A stretch of 64,000 bases of DNA from Methylobacillus gramineus (GTDB taxonomy: Bacteria > Pseudomonadota > Gammaproteobacteria > Burkholderiales > Methylophilaceae): positions 682,001 to 746,000 of the forward strand of contig NZ_JAJAVE010000001.1 of the NCBI RefSeq assembly GCF_020532675.1. The letters are read 5' to 3'. Positions 55,279 to 64,000 of this stretch are shown here, piece after piece (the first letter of the stretch is position 1; the number at the start of each line of letters is the position of its first letter). Made by a program: the position numbers and the translations under genes. The notes beneath the pieces are model-generated. The model worked only from the letters and a program-made list of their open reading frames with translations. It was not told where the DNA came from and ran no database searches.

Positions 55279-57732
55279 ATGTGGTACTCACAACAGGATA
55301 TTGCCACAGCAATATTCCATCCCAATACCTTAAAACAGGCAATACGACATGCGTGCCTGGCTTGTGCCCTCAGCATGCCTTTGCTGAGCACCCAAGCCAT
55401 GGCAGCAGAACCTGCAGTTATTGAATCCAGCAAGAGCTATAACATTGCGGCAGGCGCGCTGGAAGATGCGCTGACGCAGTTTGCCCAGCAAGCAGGAGTG
55501 TTATTGTCTTTTGAACCAGAGCTGGTGGCAGGCAAGAACAGTCAGGGCTTATCTGGCACTTATACAGTCAAGCAGGGGTTTGCCAAGCTGCTGCAAGCTT
55601 CTGGGCTGGATATTGTCGTCAAGGAAAATGGCAATGTAGGTTTGCGTAAGCTGCCTCAAGCAGAGGTTCACGGCGGTAGTTTGCCCGAGGTCAGGGTTGC
55701 CGCTAGTGCCCAGACAACAGAGAGCGAGTTACCGCCAGCATATGCCGGTGCGCAGGTGGCAAAAGGTGCGCGCGTTGGTATGCTGGGGAATCGTGATTTC
55801 ATGGATACGCCATTCAGCATCACAGGCTATACCCGTGAGCTGATTCAAAACCAGCAGGCAAGCACGATTGCAGACATTGTGGCCAATGATGCGTCAGTAC
55901 GTAGTGCCAACCCGCGTGGAGGACGATTTGATCAGTTCTCTATCCGGGGTTTCACCATCAACAATAGTGATATCGCGTTAAATGGCTTATATGGAATATT
56001 GTCCACGTATGCCATTGCGGCCGAGTCTATTGAGCGACTGGAAATACTCAAAGGTACCAGTTCATTATTAAATGGCATGTCACCTGGAGGCGCTGTGGGA
56101 GGCGCGATTAATGTGGTGTCCAAGCGTGCCACTGACAAGCCTATTACGCAGGTAACAGCGCGTTATGCCACCAAGGAACAATTAGGCACCCATGTGGATA
56201 TTGGGCGGCGATTCGGCCCGGATAACAGTGTCGGGGTGCGTTTCAATGGCGCATATCAAAATGATGGCGAGACAGCATTTGATCACCAGGCGATCAAGCA
56301 GGGATTGGGTGTTATTGCACTGGATTATCGTAGTGACACCTTACGCCTTTCTCTTGATGCTGGACATCAGGAAAGAAACATTGATGCACCTCCAGAAAAA
56401 GTAGTGCTCACCGCGGGGGCATTGGTTCCTGATGCAAAGCGGATAGGGCAGAATTTTGCGCCAGAATGGACTTATACCAATACCAGGGATACTTATGCCG
56501 CTTTTCGCGCAGAATATGACTTCAATGCGCACATTAATACCTATATCGCATTTGGCGGTAGGCGCTCGGATTATGATTTTCTGCGAGTCAATCCCAGGGT
56601 AACCAGTGCCGGCAACTTTTCGGCAAGCTCAACATTATTCTTGCGTGATGAAGAGGTATTTACGACGGAAGCTGGTGTACGGGCAAAGTTTGATACAGGT
56701 CCAGTGGGCCATGCTGTCACCTTGAGTGCCAGTAAATACCGCCTGGTTTTTGGTAGTGCAAGTTACGATCTGGTTGGCGGCAATTCCAATATCTACAATC
56801 CGTCCAGGCTAACAAAGCCGATGACCAGTGGATTTTCCCAGCAGACTCCTAAACAGGGGAGTACTGAGTTGAATAGTATTGCCCTGACTGATGTTCTTTC
56901 ATTGGCTAATGACCGGCTGCAAATTATTTTGGGGGCTCGTTCTCAACGGGTAGAGGTCGGCAGGTTTGAATCGGGTACACGTATCTCAAGTTATGATGAA
57001 AATGCAGTCACCCCTGCGACTGGTGCAGTATTTAAATTACGCGACAATATCTCTATTTACGGAAATTATATAGAAAGCCTGTCGCAGGGGGCCGCGGCTC
57101 CAAATAACAACACTGTGATTAATCCTGGTGAGGTATTGCCACCCATCAAGTCCAAACAGCTTGAAGCTGGCATCAAAATCGATTCAGGAAGTTTTGCTAC
57201 TACCCTGAGTGTATTCCGGATTGAGCAACCCAGTGCATTTACCGAGAACAGGATTTTTGGTTTGAACGGTGAGCAGCGCAATGTCGGGGCTGAACTGAAT
57301 ATTTTTGGTGAACCTATTTCCGGCGTAAGGATATTGGGTGGCTTGATGCTGCTGGATAGCAAGCTGACGCAGACGCTTAATGGCACCAATGATGGTTCCA
57401 GGGCACCTGGTACCTCGCGTGCCAATCTGAATTTGGGCGTCGAATGGGATACACCATCTGTTGAAGGCTTGACCTTGACTGCACGTACCATCTACAGCAG
57501 TTCACAATATGGCGATGCCGTCAATCTACAGAAAATCCCGGGCTGGACCAGATTTGATATAGGTGCGCGTTATGCAGTGCGAGCAGGCCAGTTCCCGGTG
57601 ACATTGCGAGCCAATGTAGAAAATCTGTTTGATCGCCGCTATTGGGCATCAGCGGCAGCACCCTCAGGTGCAAGTGGCTTAACCATCTCCACACCAAGAA
57701 CCTTATTGCTTTCTGCAACGGTTGATTTTTAG
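55279..57732 (+). CDS. TonB-dependent siderophore receptor with signalling domain
   Basis: 817 residues. A signal peptide (cleavage near AMA, about residue 42) is followed by an N-terminal signalling (STN) domain (YNIAAGALEDALTQFAQQAG, about 50-120), a plug domain (GNRDFMDTPFSITGYTRELI, about 160-290) and a 22-strand barrel ending in TVDF. This is an FpvA/FecA-type receptor that both imports a ferric siderophore and signals to FecR and FecI. Unlike the remnant at 22128 it is full-length. AAGGAAG precedes the ATG. The sequence does not identify the siderophore. Confidence 0.93.
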   Translation: MWYSQQDIATAIFHPNTLKQAIRHACLACALSMPLLSTQAMAAEPAVIESSKSYNIAAGALEDALTQFAQQAGVLLSFEPELVAGKNSQGLSGTYTVKQGFAKLLQASGLDIVVKENGNVGLRKLPQAEVHGGSLPEVRVAASAQTTESELPPAYAGAQVAKGARVGMLGNRDFMDTPFSITGYTRELIQNQQASTIADIVANDASVRSANPRGGRFDQFSIRGFTINNSDIALNGLYGILSTYAIAAESIERLEILKGTSSLLNGMSPGGAVGGAINVVSKRATDKPITQVTARYATKEQLGTHVDIGRRFGPDNSVGVRFNGAYQNDGETAFDHQAIKQGLGVIALDYRSDTLRLSLDAGHQERNIDAPPEKVVLTAGALVPDAKRIGQNFAPEWTYTNTRDTYAAFRAEYDFNAHINTYIAFGGRRSDYDFLRVNPRVTSAGNFSASSTLFLRDEEVFTTEAGVRAKFDTGPVGHAVTLSASKYRLVFGSASYDLVGGNSNIYNPSRLTKPMTSGFSQQTPKQGSTELNSIALTDVLSLANDRLQIILGARSQRVEVGRFESGTRISSYDENAVTPATGAVFKLRDNISIYGNYIESLSQGAAAPNNNTVINPGEVLPPIKSKQLEAGIKIDSGSFATTLSVFRIEQPSAFTENRIFGLNGEQRNVGAELNIFGEPISGVRILGGLMLLDSKLTQTLNGTNDGSRAPGTSRANLNLGVEWDTPSVEGLTLTARTIYSSSQYGDAVNLQKIPGWTRFDIGARYAVRAGQFPVTLRANVENLFDRRYWASAAAPSGASGLTISTPRTLLLSATVDF

Positions 57733-57752
57733 TTTTAGCAATCTTGGCAAAT

Positions 57753-57784
57753 AAAAAACGGCTATGGATTCCATAGCCGTTTTT
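57753..57784. terminator. bidirectional rho-independent terminator
   Basis: CGGCTATGG/CCATAGCCG stem, loop ATT, flanked by A6 and T5. It ends both the receptor gene and the convergent glycosyltransferase gene. Confidence 0.9.
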
Positions 57785-57801
57785 GTTTGTGTATTACTAG
57801 A

Positions 57802-60381
57802 TCATTTATTCTTAGGCTTGCTGTCCGGCAACTGCGCAATAATCTGACAAGCCACGGTACTGACGTAAGGCAGAGATTGCAGGGTAAGCAGGGTGACCCA
57901 CAACTGCGCATCCAGGTTGCCGAATCCACGTGAGTACAGCATGGCAGAGGCCGCTGTGATCAACGCCAGCAAGAACAGGAACTCCTCGCGGATAGGCGTC
58001 AGCAGGCTGAAAATACTGCCCTTGACGGCTTTGCCCTTGTTGGTGGTTTTGAACACGCCACGTTTCTGGATCAAGCCCATCATGATACCGCGTGCGATGG
58101 TATGCGATAGCCCCAACCCAGCCAGTGATGCACCCAGAATGTCAGACCATTTGCAGTCCATGGTCTTGCGGTAAAGGATGGGGCCTAGTGCGCCCTTAAC
58201 CACCAGAAAGCACAGCACCGGTGTCAGCATGATGGAAACTGGCAGGCTGAACGATTTGGGGAAAGCCAGCATGGCGAGGGTCCAGCCGATTGAACTCAAC
58301 GTAAAGATCAGTTGCAGGCCATCACCAAGCCAGCCGAACCAGCCGGTCAGGAAGTGGTAGCGCTGTCCGAAGGTGAGTGTCGATTTCCCTAGCAGTTTCG
58401 GCATGTGGTGCTTGAGAATCTGCATGGCACCAAAGGCCCAGCGGAAACGCTGCGACTTCAATGCCTCGAAGTTGGCAGGGGTGAGGCCGCGACCAAAGGT
58501 TCTGTCGATATAGCGCAGCTCATAGCCACCTTCGAGCAGGCGCAAGCCCAGTTCGGTGTCTTCGCAGATGCACCACTCGGACCAGCCGCCCAAATCCACC
58601 AGTGCCTTGCGGCGTACCAGTGTCATGGTGCCATGCTGGATCAGGGCATTACGCTCATGGCGATGGTGCATGCCGATACGGAAAAACCCTTCAAATTCCC
58701 AGTTACTCATGCGACCGAAGAAGTTATTCTCAAAGTCACGATGCGCCTGGGGTGCCTGTACCACGGCAACGCCAGTGTCGGCGAAGTGTGGCACTAATGC
58801 CGACAGCCAGTCTGTAGTCACTTCGTAATCCGCATCCACTACACCAACCACTTCGGCACGCGGATCAGTTTCCTGCAGTGCAAAGTTCAGCGCCCCGGCC
58901 TTGAATCCAGGCCATTGTGGCAGGTGATAGAACTTGAAGTTATCCGGCAGGGTGCTCATATAGGCTTCTACCGGCTTCCACTTTGATTCGTCCTTGGTGT
59001 TATTGTCGATGACCAGCACTTCATAATTGGTATAATCCAATTTGACTAGGCTGGCAATCGTGGCAATCACCATGTCAGGCGGCTCGTTATAACAGGCCAG
59101 GTGTATTGAAACAAAAGCTTCTTTTTCTGCGGGAAGTGGGGCCTCGGGCTTGTAGGCACGTTGCCAATAGCCCTTGAACATGACTTCACTGAACTCCACC
59201 GCATAAATCATGAGCACGGCCGAGGTCATAAGCAGTGCCATGATCAGCCCCACCAGAATAATCATGTCGCGTAGCGAGTAGTAATAATCTCCTGGCAGGT
59301 TCCAGGTGACAACCAGCACAGTGATACACGCTTGCAGCAGAACAGCGAGGGAGATTTGTGCGCCTATGCCCCAATGGCGGAAGCGAATTGCCACGAACAG
59401 GATAGGCAGGAATGCCAGAAAGGAACCCCACAAGGCTTTGGAAATCCAGCGTAAATCCCTGGGAACTGCGCCATGCAGTGAGTATTTCTCATGCCGCTCT
59501 GCATCGAACATGCCCCAATACGCGCCAGCCCAGCCTTCAATCTTGACTTTCCAGGGCTGATCAATCGCTTCCATCAAGTAATAGTCGTAGTTTTCATGGG
59601 CAGTTTTGGCGAGAAATTCGCGCACAAAGCGTGCCTGGTTGACATTGGAAGCCACGGAGGCATCCAGTGTTGGGCCTTTACTGGGCCAGCCGATTTCACC
59701 AATCACGATCTTTTTACGCGGATAGGTATCCATCAATTCCTTATAACGTTCCAGCGCATAGTCGACGGCTTTTTCAGCTGGTACACCTTCGTGGTAGGGC
59801 AAAAGATGCACGGCAATAAAGTCCACATGCTTGACCAGCTGTGGGTTTTTCAACCAGACGTGCCAGGGTTCTGCGGTGGATACCGGAACACGCGAAACAC
59901 GACGTGCTTCTTCCAGGTAAGCGATCATTTCATCGACAGTCAGGTCTGCGCGTAGCAAAGCCTCGTTGCCCACAATGATGCGTTCTATATTGGGGTAGAG
60001 CGCTACGCGTGCCAGCAGCGCATCAAGCTCACGCTTGTTGTCAGCTTTCTCCGGTCCAAGCCATGCACCTGCTGTGACTTTCAACCCGAGTTTGGCGGCC
60101 AAGGCAGTGGTCTCCGGATTTTCCAGCGAGCCGTAAATACGGATACGATTGGTATAAGGCTTGAGCAGCTCCAGATCCTTCATCAGCTCCGCGGTACTGG
60201 GATACTTGCGCTCTTGTGGGCTCTGGCCATTTTGATAACCACTGTAAGCAAAGCCATTGACGATAGGCGGGGCTTCGATCAGCGGTAGTGCCCGATTGAT
60301 CAGCTCCCAAATGCCAAAATGCAAAAGGGTAATCGTCAGGGCGATCAGTAGGGGTCTGCTATATTTATTGATAAATTTCAT
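57802..60381 (-). CDS. GH17-GT2 fusion, probable beta-glucan synthase
   Basis: 859 residues. One N-terminal membrane helix (about 10-28) precedes a GH17-like domain (about 40-300) with the acid Glu in IIVGNEALL and the nucleophile Glu in VIGEIGWPSKG. Several helices follow, then a processive GT2 domain: HLACYNEPPD, VVDADYEV, CEDTELGLRLLEGG and the product-binding QRFRWAFG, and then C-terminal helices. This architecture resembles the membrane synthases of cyclic or linear beta-1,3/1,6-glucans (NdvB type of Bradyrhizobium). It is second in an operon with another GH17 protein. Product linkage is an inference. Confidence 0.87.
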   Translation of the reverse strand: MKFINKYSRPLLIALTITLLHFGIWELINRALPLIEAPPIVNGFAYSGYQNGQSPQERKYPSTAELMKDLELLKPYTNRIRIYGSLENPETTALAAKLGLKVTAGAWLGPEKADNKRELDALLARVALYPNIERIIVGNEALLRADLTVDEMIAYLEEARRVSRVPVSTAEPWHVWLKNPQLVKHVDFIAVHLLPYHEGVPAEKAVDYALERYKELMDTYPRKKIVIGEIGWPSKGPTLDASVASNVNQARFVREFLAKTAHENYDYYLMEAIDQPWKVKIEGWAGAYWGMFDAERHEKYSLHGAVPRDLRWISKALWGSFLAFLPILFVAIRFRHWGIGAQISLAVLLQACITVLVVTWNLPGDYYYSLRDMIILVGLIMALLMTSAVLMIYAVEFSEVMFKGYWQRAYKPEAPLPAEKEAFVSIHLACYNEPPDMVIATIASLVKLDYTNYEVLVIDNNTKDESKWKPVEAYMSTLPDNFKFYHLPQWPGFKAGALNFALQETDPRAEVVGVVDADYEVTTDWLSALVPHFADTGVAVVQAPQAHRDFENNFFGRMSNWEFEGFFRIGMHHRHERNALIQHGTMTLVRRKALVDLGGWSEWCICEDTELGLRLLEGGYELRYIDRTFGRGLTPANFEALKSQRFRWAFGAMQILKHHMPKLLGKSTLTFGQRYHFLTGWFGWLGDGLQLIFTLSSIGWTLAMLAFPKSFSLPVSIMLTPVLCFLVVKGALGPILYRKTMDCKWSDILGASLAGLGLSHTIARGIMMGLIQKRGVFKTTNKGKAVKGSIFSLLTPIREEFLFLLALITAASAMLYSRGFGNLDAQLWVTLLTLQSLPYVSTVACQIIAQLPDSKPKNK

Positions 60382-60433
60382 AGTAATTTTTTATGAGTTC
60401 TCGACGTCAATGCGGAACGGCATGTTGCCTTCT

Positions 60434-62041
60434 TCATGCCTTGGCTCCCTTTCGTGGCCAGCTGGCATAAGCCAGCAGAGCAACGATTCCTAACCATAGG
60501 AGTGCATGAATATTCAAGGGTTCCACAATCAGGCATAACAAGGCCAGGATCAAGGCAATGATGTTGATTGTGCGATAGCGCCCGAATGATGAACGGTGCA
60601 GGATCCCCAGCAATAAAAATCCAATCGCATATTGCAATGCGGGCAAGGCATAAAGCGCTAATGGGAAGTTGCGATAACGACCATCTATCATGTAAATGAT
60701 ATGGCCTATGGTGGGATTCAGGTTGAAGTCACGTGGGAAGAAGCTCATCTTCGGAATCAACAGGAAGCTCGTCACCAGCGCAGCAAACACCAGCACAAAT
60801 AGCAAAGTTGCAGAGAACTTGTTCTGCCCCCTGGCGATCAAGGATGGCAGGTTAAGCATGGCGAGAATGCCAACCAGCGTCAGGGTGACCAAGACTATCC
60901 ACTCGGTACTGTCGCGGCAGGCAGCCTCCAGGTAGCCTGTTTGTACATAGGCAGTAGCACCTACAAGAATGCCCAAGCTGCCCATGGCGACCATGGCAGG
61001 AAGGCGACGCTCCCTGGTGATGGAGGTGAGACCAAGGAAAACCAATAAGCCCGCTAATGCCCAATACAATGGCTGCAAGCCATCATGACGTTCAGCAACT
61101 GGGCCCTTGAAATCAAACTTGCTTTCAAGATCTGTGCTGTAAAGCCCCCAGTAACCGCCCACAGTACCTTCCAGGATACGTTTCCATGGCTGGTCCATGG
61201 CTTCAATCATGTTGTAATTCCAGCCTTTGTCGTGGGCTACCTGGATGAACTCACGCAGATAGCGCGCCTGGTTGACCTGACTCGGAATGGAGGCGTTTCT
61301 GTGCTTGCCGACAGAAGGCCAGCCAGTTTCACCAATGAATAGTGGTTTCTTGAAGGTGGTGCCCAGCTTGTCCATGACGGCTTCGGCATGGTGAATGGCG
61401 TTATCTACGCTTTGTGGATCATCTTCCCAATAAGGCAGCACATGCACGGTAATGTAATCCACTGCCTGTTCCAGGCGGGGATGCTGCAGCCAGAACTCCC
61501 AGACATCAGCGTAGGTTACGGGTACCTCAGTACGACGCTGCGCTTCTTCCAGATAGCCCAGCATTACTTCTTCAGTCTGCTCCTTGCGCAACAGTACTTC
61601 ATTGCCAATGATCAGGCCTTTGACCGTATCCGGATACTGATTGGCCAAATTAACTGCCAGGTTGAATTCCGCATCGTTCTCAAGTTTCACATACCCGATC
61701 CAGGCACCCAGCAATACCTTCATGCCCAGCTTGGACGCAGCTTCTGGCACATAGTCCAGGCCCTGGTTCACCGAATAGGTGCGGACACAGTCAAAGCGTT
61801 TTGATAGCAGCGCCAGGTCTTTTTCAATACGCAGTTTCCCGACAACGGTAGATGCAATAAAAGGGGACTCATCCTTACCATAATAAGGCGCATAGGAAAC
61901 ACAATTGAGTTTGCCATTGGCTGGTAGTTGCGGCTCTATCATGTCCACAGGCTGATTTTGTTGCCAGAACCAGTGGGCTAAAAAAGCAATCAGCAGGAAA
62001 TTAAAAATACTGTAACGCCACAGAGCAGCAGATTTGAGCAT
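60434..62041 (-). CDS. GH17-like membrane protein
   Basis: 535 residues from the ATG at 62041 (MLKSAALWRYSIFNFLLIAF). After one anchor helix comes a GH17-like domain (about 40-300) with IIGNEVLLRKEQ and FIGETGWPSVG carrying both catalytic Glu, and then about seven membrane helices to the C-terminus. It resembles the N-terminal half of the neighbouring GH17-GT2 fusion, 52 bases downstream, so the two probably act together in glucan synthesis, branching or cyclisation. The frame is open 126 bases upstream but that part is not protein-like. No clear Shine-Dalgarno. Confidence 0.83.
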   Translation of the reverse strand: MLKSAALWRYSIFNFLLIAFLAHWFWQQNQPVDMIEPQLPANGKLNCVSYAPYYGKDESPFIASTVVGKLRIEKDLALLSKRFDCVRTYSVNQGLDYVPEAASKLGMKVLLGAWIGYVKLENDAEFNLAVNLANQYPDTVKGLIIGNEVLLRKEQTEEVMLGYLEEAQRRTEVPVTYADVWEFWLQHPRLEQAVDYITVHVLPYWEDDPQSVDNAIHHAEAVMDKLGTTFKKPLFIGETGWPSVGKHRNASIPSQVNQARYLREFIQVAHDKGWNYNMIEAMDQPWKRILEGTVGGYWGLYSTDLESKFDFKGPVAERHDGLQPLYWALAGLLVFLGLTSITRERRLPAMVAMGSLGILVGATAYVQTGYLEAACRDSTEWIVLVTLTLVGILAMLNLPSLIARGQNKFSATLLFVLVFAALVTSFLLIPKMSFFPRDFNLNPTIGHIIYMIDGRYRNFPLALYALPALQYAIGFLLLGILHRSSFGRYRTINIIALILALLCLIVEPLNIHALLWLGIVALLAYASWPRKGAKA

Positions 62042-62294
62042 AGTGAAAAGGTAACCGTTGTTATTGGGGTGATAGAAGGAATGATTTTTTAATCTGATGC
62101 GGCAGCGAATGCACCATCCAAGCGCACTATCATAATGCACCTTGGAGGCAAAAACAAAAAACCGCATCTACTAATAGTTTCAATCTTCAGGAAAATATGC
62201 AAAAAGTGTTAAGAAATATTAAGTGCTGTTGATGCGATCCAGGCTGGACGCGTTACAATAGGCAATTGTTGTTCAATTAAATCTAGAGTCCCGG

Positions 62295-62816
62295 ATGAAA
62301 AAAATAGTCATCGTCACTGCTATGCTGGCCTTTTCAGGCATTGCTCAAGCAAAACCTGCATTTACTGGCCCCAACTATACCGGCCTGTATGAGTGCAAAG
62401 GAGAAAATTCCTCAATTGGCGCTTATGAAGTGGATGTTGCACTCAGGCTGAATCGTGTCAGTAGCCATGGAAAATTTGGTGCCTATTATTACGAAACAGA
62501 GACTGTGAACTCGACGCTTTACCATGGTCAGGCAGTGGCTGTTGGTAACCACCTGGCAATCAGTTTCAATATTCGCGACAAGAAAAACAATGTCGACCAT
62601 AGCACTGGCCTTGCGACGATCAAAAAGATCAGCAAGGATAGGTGGAGCTTCCGCAAGGAGTATTTTGAACCCGATGACAGCGGTGGCAACTATGGTACTG
62701 AAGACTGCGTCATGAAGGTGCTTACACCGGAAGAGAAAAAAGCGCTGGAAGAAAAAAACCTAGAGAAAACACCGCCAAAACCGGCCAGTGTTCCTCCCAG
62801 AACCAAGCAGCAATAA
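62295..62816 (+). CDS. secreted hypothetical protein
   Basis: 173 residues with a signal peptide (cleavage after AQA, residue 19). The mature part is beta-rich (YTGLYECKGENSSIGAYEVD) with two Cys (ECKG and EDCVMK) that may pair, and ends in a Lys/Glu/Pro-rich tail. No known family recognised. It is divergent from the GH17 gene, with a 253-base upstream region. A hairpin terminator follows. Confidence 0.75.
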   Translation: MKKIVIVTAMLAFSGIAQAKPAFTGPNYTGLYECKGENSSIGAYEVDVALRLNRVSSHGKFGAYYYETETVNSTLYHGQAVAVGNHLAISFNIRDKKNNVDHSTGLATIKKISKDRWSFRKEYFEPDDSGGNYGTEDCVMKVLTPEEKKALEEKNLEKTPPKPASVPPRTKQQ

Positions 62817-62817
62817 A

Positions 62818-62838
62818 CAAGGCCCGCAAGGGCCTTTG
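62818..62838. terminator. terminator hairpin between convergent genes
   Basis: AAGGCCC and GGGCCTT form a 7-base stem with loop GCAA directly after the stop at 62816 and just before the stop of the convergent deacetylase gene. The T-run is short. Confidence 0.6.
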
Positions 62839-62840
62839 GT

Positions 62841-63671
62841 TTATCTAGCAGCCTCGAATAGCTCGCTGCCTTTGATGGGCACTATGCCCAGTTCCTGCAT
62901 AAGTTCGGGCCATATATCACTTGATAGCACTTCATACTCCAACGGCCTGGCCTGCCATATGGGGTCGTCATCCGCAAGAGATGTCCCTATGCCTGGATGG
63001 CACATGAAAGCGCAGATATTGCCTTCATGAGCATCGGATACGGCAATGTCGAGCCATTGCCGTAACTTTCTGGCATATGCTGCAGGCGTGTCATTGAAGC
63101 CATACACACCGAGCAATACATCGCTGGTATGAAAGCCTTGCTTGCGCGCCGCCTGCTTCAAGGCTTTACTGCCCAACGCACCTATTACCCTACCTTTGAA
63201 GCCATCAGCAGACGGCGGCGTTGCGACCCTGATCCAGGGTAGTGTGTTTGAGTATCTGCTTGCCAGTTCATTCAGCAGGATATCCCTGATCTGTGGCAGT
63301 TGGTGCACATGTTGATGGCCATCCACATAGTCAGGTGCGGTTCCTATTGCCTGCTCGAACAAGTCCAGTTGCTGGCGTATGGAGCTACGGACTTTGTCGC
63401 TATCCAGGCTGCGTAATAGGGTGCGCACGATCAGTTGCGGGTGAGGGTAGCGAATAATGCGTGAATACTGGGTGAAGTCCAGGTGAAGTCCGATATCTGC
63501 CTGGTACCTGATCTCGGCAGTGATGCGCCTGGCAGCGAGAGGCCAGCGCGGGCTTAGTGTCAGGCAGGAAGTAGCAGTCAGTCGTTTCTGCTGGATTAAT
63601 GAGAGTATGCCTGCATCAATCGCATCGCTTTGTGCATAGTCGTCTGCACTGAGAATCAGGGGAGTGCTCAT
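62841..63671 (-). CDS. ChbG/HpnK (YdjC) family carbohydrate deacetylase
   Basis: 276 residues. The metal-binding motif ILSADDYAQS, GLHLDFTQYS, DGHQHVHQLP and CHPGIGTS are the hallmarks of YdjC-like deacetylases, which remove acetyl groups from N-acetylated sugars; HpnK members act in hopanoid biosynthesis. Which substrate applies here is unknown. It overlaps the upstream GtrA-like gene by four bases (ATGA), so the two are cotranscribed, which fits a glycan or lipid modification cluster continuing past the window. Confidence 0.9.
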   Translation of the reverse strand: MSTPLILSADDYAQSDAIDAGILSLIQQKRLTATSCLTLSPRWPLAARRITAEIRYQADIGLHLDFTQYSRIIRYPHPQLIVRTLLRSLDSDKVRSSIRQQLDLFEQAIGTAPDYVDGHQHVHQLPQIRDILLNELASRYSNTLPWIRVATPPSADGFKGRVIGALGSKALKQAARKQGFHTSDVLLGVYGFNDTPAAYARKLRQWLDIAVSDAHEGNICAFMCHPGIGTSLADDDPIWQARPLEYEVLSSDIWPELMQELGIVPIKGSELFEAAR

Positions 63672-64000
63672 GATCCGTTCTGGCGTGAAAATGCCCAGTA
63701 ATGACTAAGTAAATAAGTGCCAACCGCCACAATAACCATCACCCCTCCCAGGATCAGCCAGAATGGGAGCGGCAACAGGTACAACAGGCTGAGCAGTAAG
63801 ACCTGATTGGCAATAAAGCCGCTACAGGCAACCACTAGAAAGCGGGGTAATGCATGCAGATGGGATGACTGGTTGGCAGAGAAAGACAGGTAGTGATGGC
63901 CGAGGTAACTCACAGGAAAAGCAAGCAGGAATCCGCTCAGGTTGGCCCAGGCTGGACGCAGACTGCTGTGTGATTCCAGTGTGACGGCCACCACGTAATG
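63668..64000 (-). CDS. GtrA-like membrane protein, partial
   Basis: The final 110 or so residues of a small protein with four hydrophobic helices. HYVVAVTLESHSSLRPAWAN followed by GHHYLSFSANQSSH and the closing SHYWAF resembles GtrA-family proteins, thought to flip lipid-linked sugars across the inner membrane. The N-terminus lies beyond the window, and the internal GTG and ATG-like codons are not the true start. It overlaps the deacetylase gene by four bases. Confidence 0.75.
   Translation of the reverse strand, partial: HYVVAVTLESHSSLRPAWANLSGFLLAFPVSYLGHHYLSFSANQSSHLHALPRFLVVACSGFIANQVLLLSLLYLLPLPFWLILGGVMVIVAVGTYLLSHYWAFSRQNGS

Noticed and set aside
60382-60433. Terminator between the two GH17 genes
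   Set aside because: No hairpin with a U-run was found in this 52-base gap, so the genes are treated as one operon.

Overview
The window looks like a chromosomal segment of a betaproteobacterium, most likely in or near the Methylophilaceae (order Nitrosomonadales). This placement is an inference from gene order (rpsF-priB-rpsR-rplI-dnaB-alr-radA; rne divergent from rluC), from the protein families present and from a moderate base composition. No 16S rRNA gene is present to confirm it.

Layout. 1-4529 (minus): cyoABCDE, the bo3-type quinol oxidase with heme O synthase (cyoE is cut by the window edge). 4530-5731: regulatory intergenic DNA with two OmpR-family-like boxes, a possible 33-residue membrane peptide and a small secreted protein. 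6009-8237: monofunctional relA. 8234-10835: an alkylation-damage repair group (HhH-GPD glycosylase, Ada, AlkB) with an Ada box between the divergent glycosylase and ada genes. 10952-13519: a glutamine amidotransferase-like protein, a GNAT acetyltransferase, a HAD-like protein without its nucleophile, and a frameshifted lipoprotein. 13714-21248: a heavy-metal RND efflux operon (outer-membrane channel, adaptor, pump) ending in its own two-component system.

21254-24121 is the most disturbed stretch. A truncated tRNA-Leu 3' end lies in inverted orientation relative to the intact tRNA-Leu(UAA) at 23081. The two copies bracket a mazEF toxin-antitoxin pair and the C-terminal remnant of a siderophore receptor. 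Just beyond is a PEP-CTERM protein gene with three single-base frameshifts, preceded by a sigma-54-like promoter. 24372-26725 holds small envelope proteins and an unrecognised membrane protein.

26902-47266 is mostly housekeeping: aspartate aminotransferase, a trypsin-like/TPR protease, uvrB, rne, rluC, a phosphoglycolate-phosphatase-like HAD, a Rieske protein, an S49 peptidase, pgi, the rpsF-rplI ribosomal operon, dnaB, alr and radA. 45089-53564 is an alpha-glucan block: glgB divergent from glgC, followed by two GH57 glucan-acting enzymes and a ROK sugar kinase. With pgi upstream this gives most of a glycogen synthesis and turnover route, but no glgA or glgP is present in the window.

53677-57732 is a FecI-FecR-TonB receptor cell-surface signalling module for iron uptake. 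57802-62041 encodes a GH17-GT2 fusion and a second GH17 membrane protein, probably a beta-glucan synthase system. The window ends with a secreted protein, a YdjC/ChbG-type deacetylase and a partial GtrA-like membrane protein, which suggests that a surface-glycan locus continues beyond 64000. No CRISPR array, transposase or integrase gene, prophage gene or rRNA was seen. The best candidates for new biology are regulatory or structural (inverted tRNA duplication with mazEF, sigma-54/PEP-CTERM, several perfect palindromes, two small ORFs). I did not find a convincing new multi-gene system.
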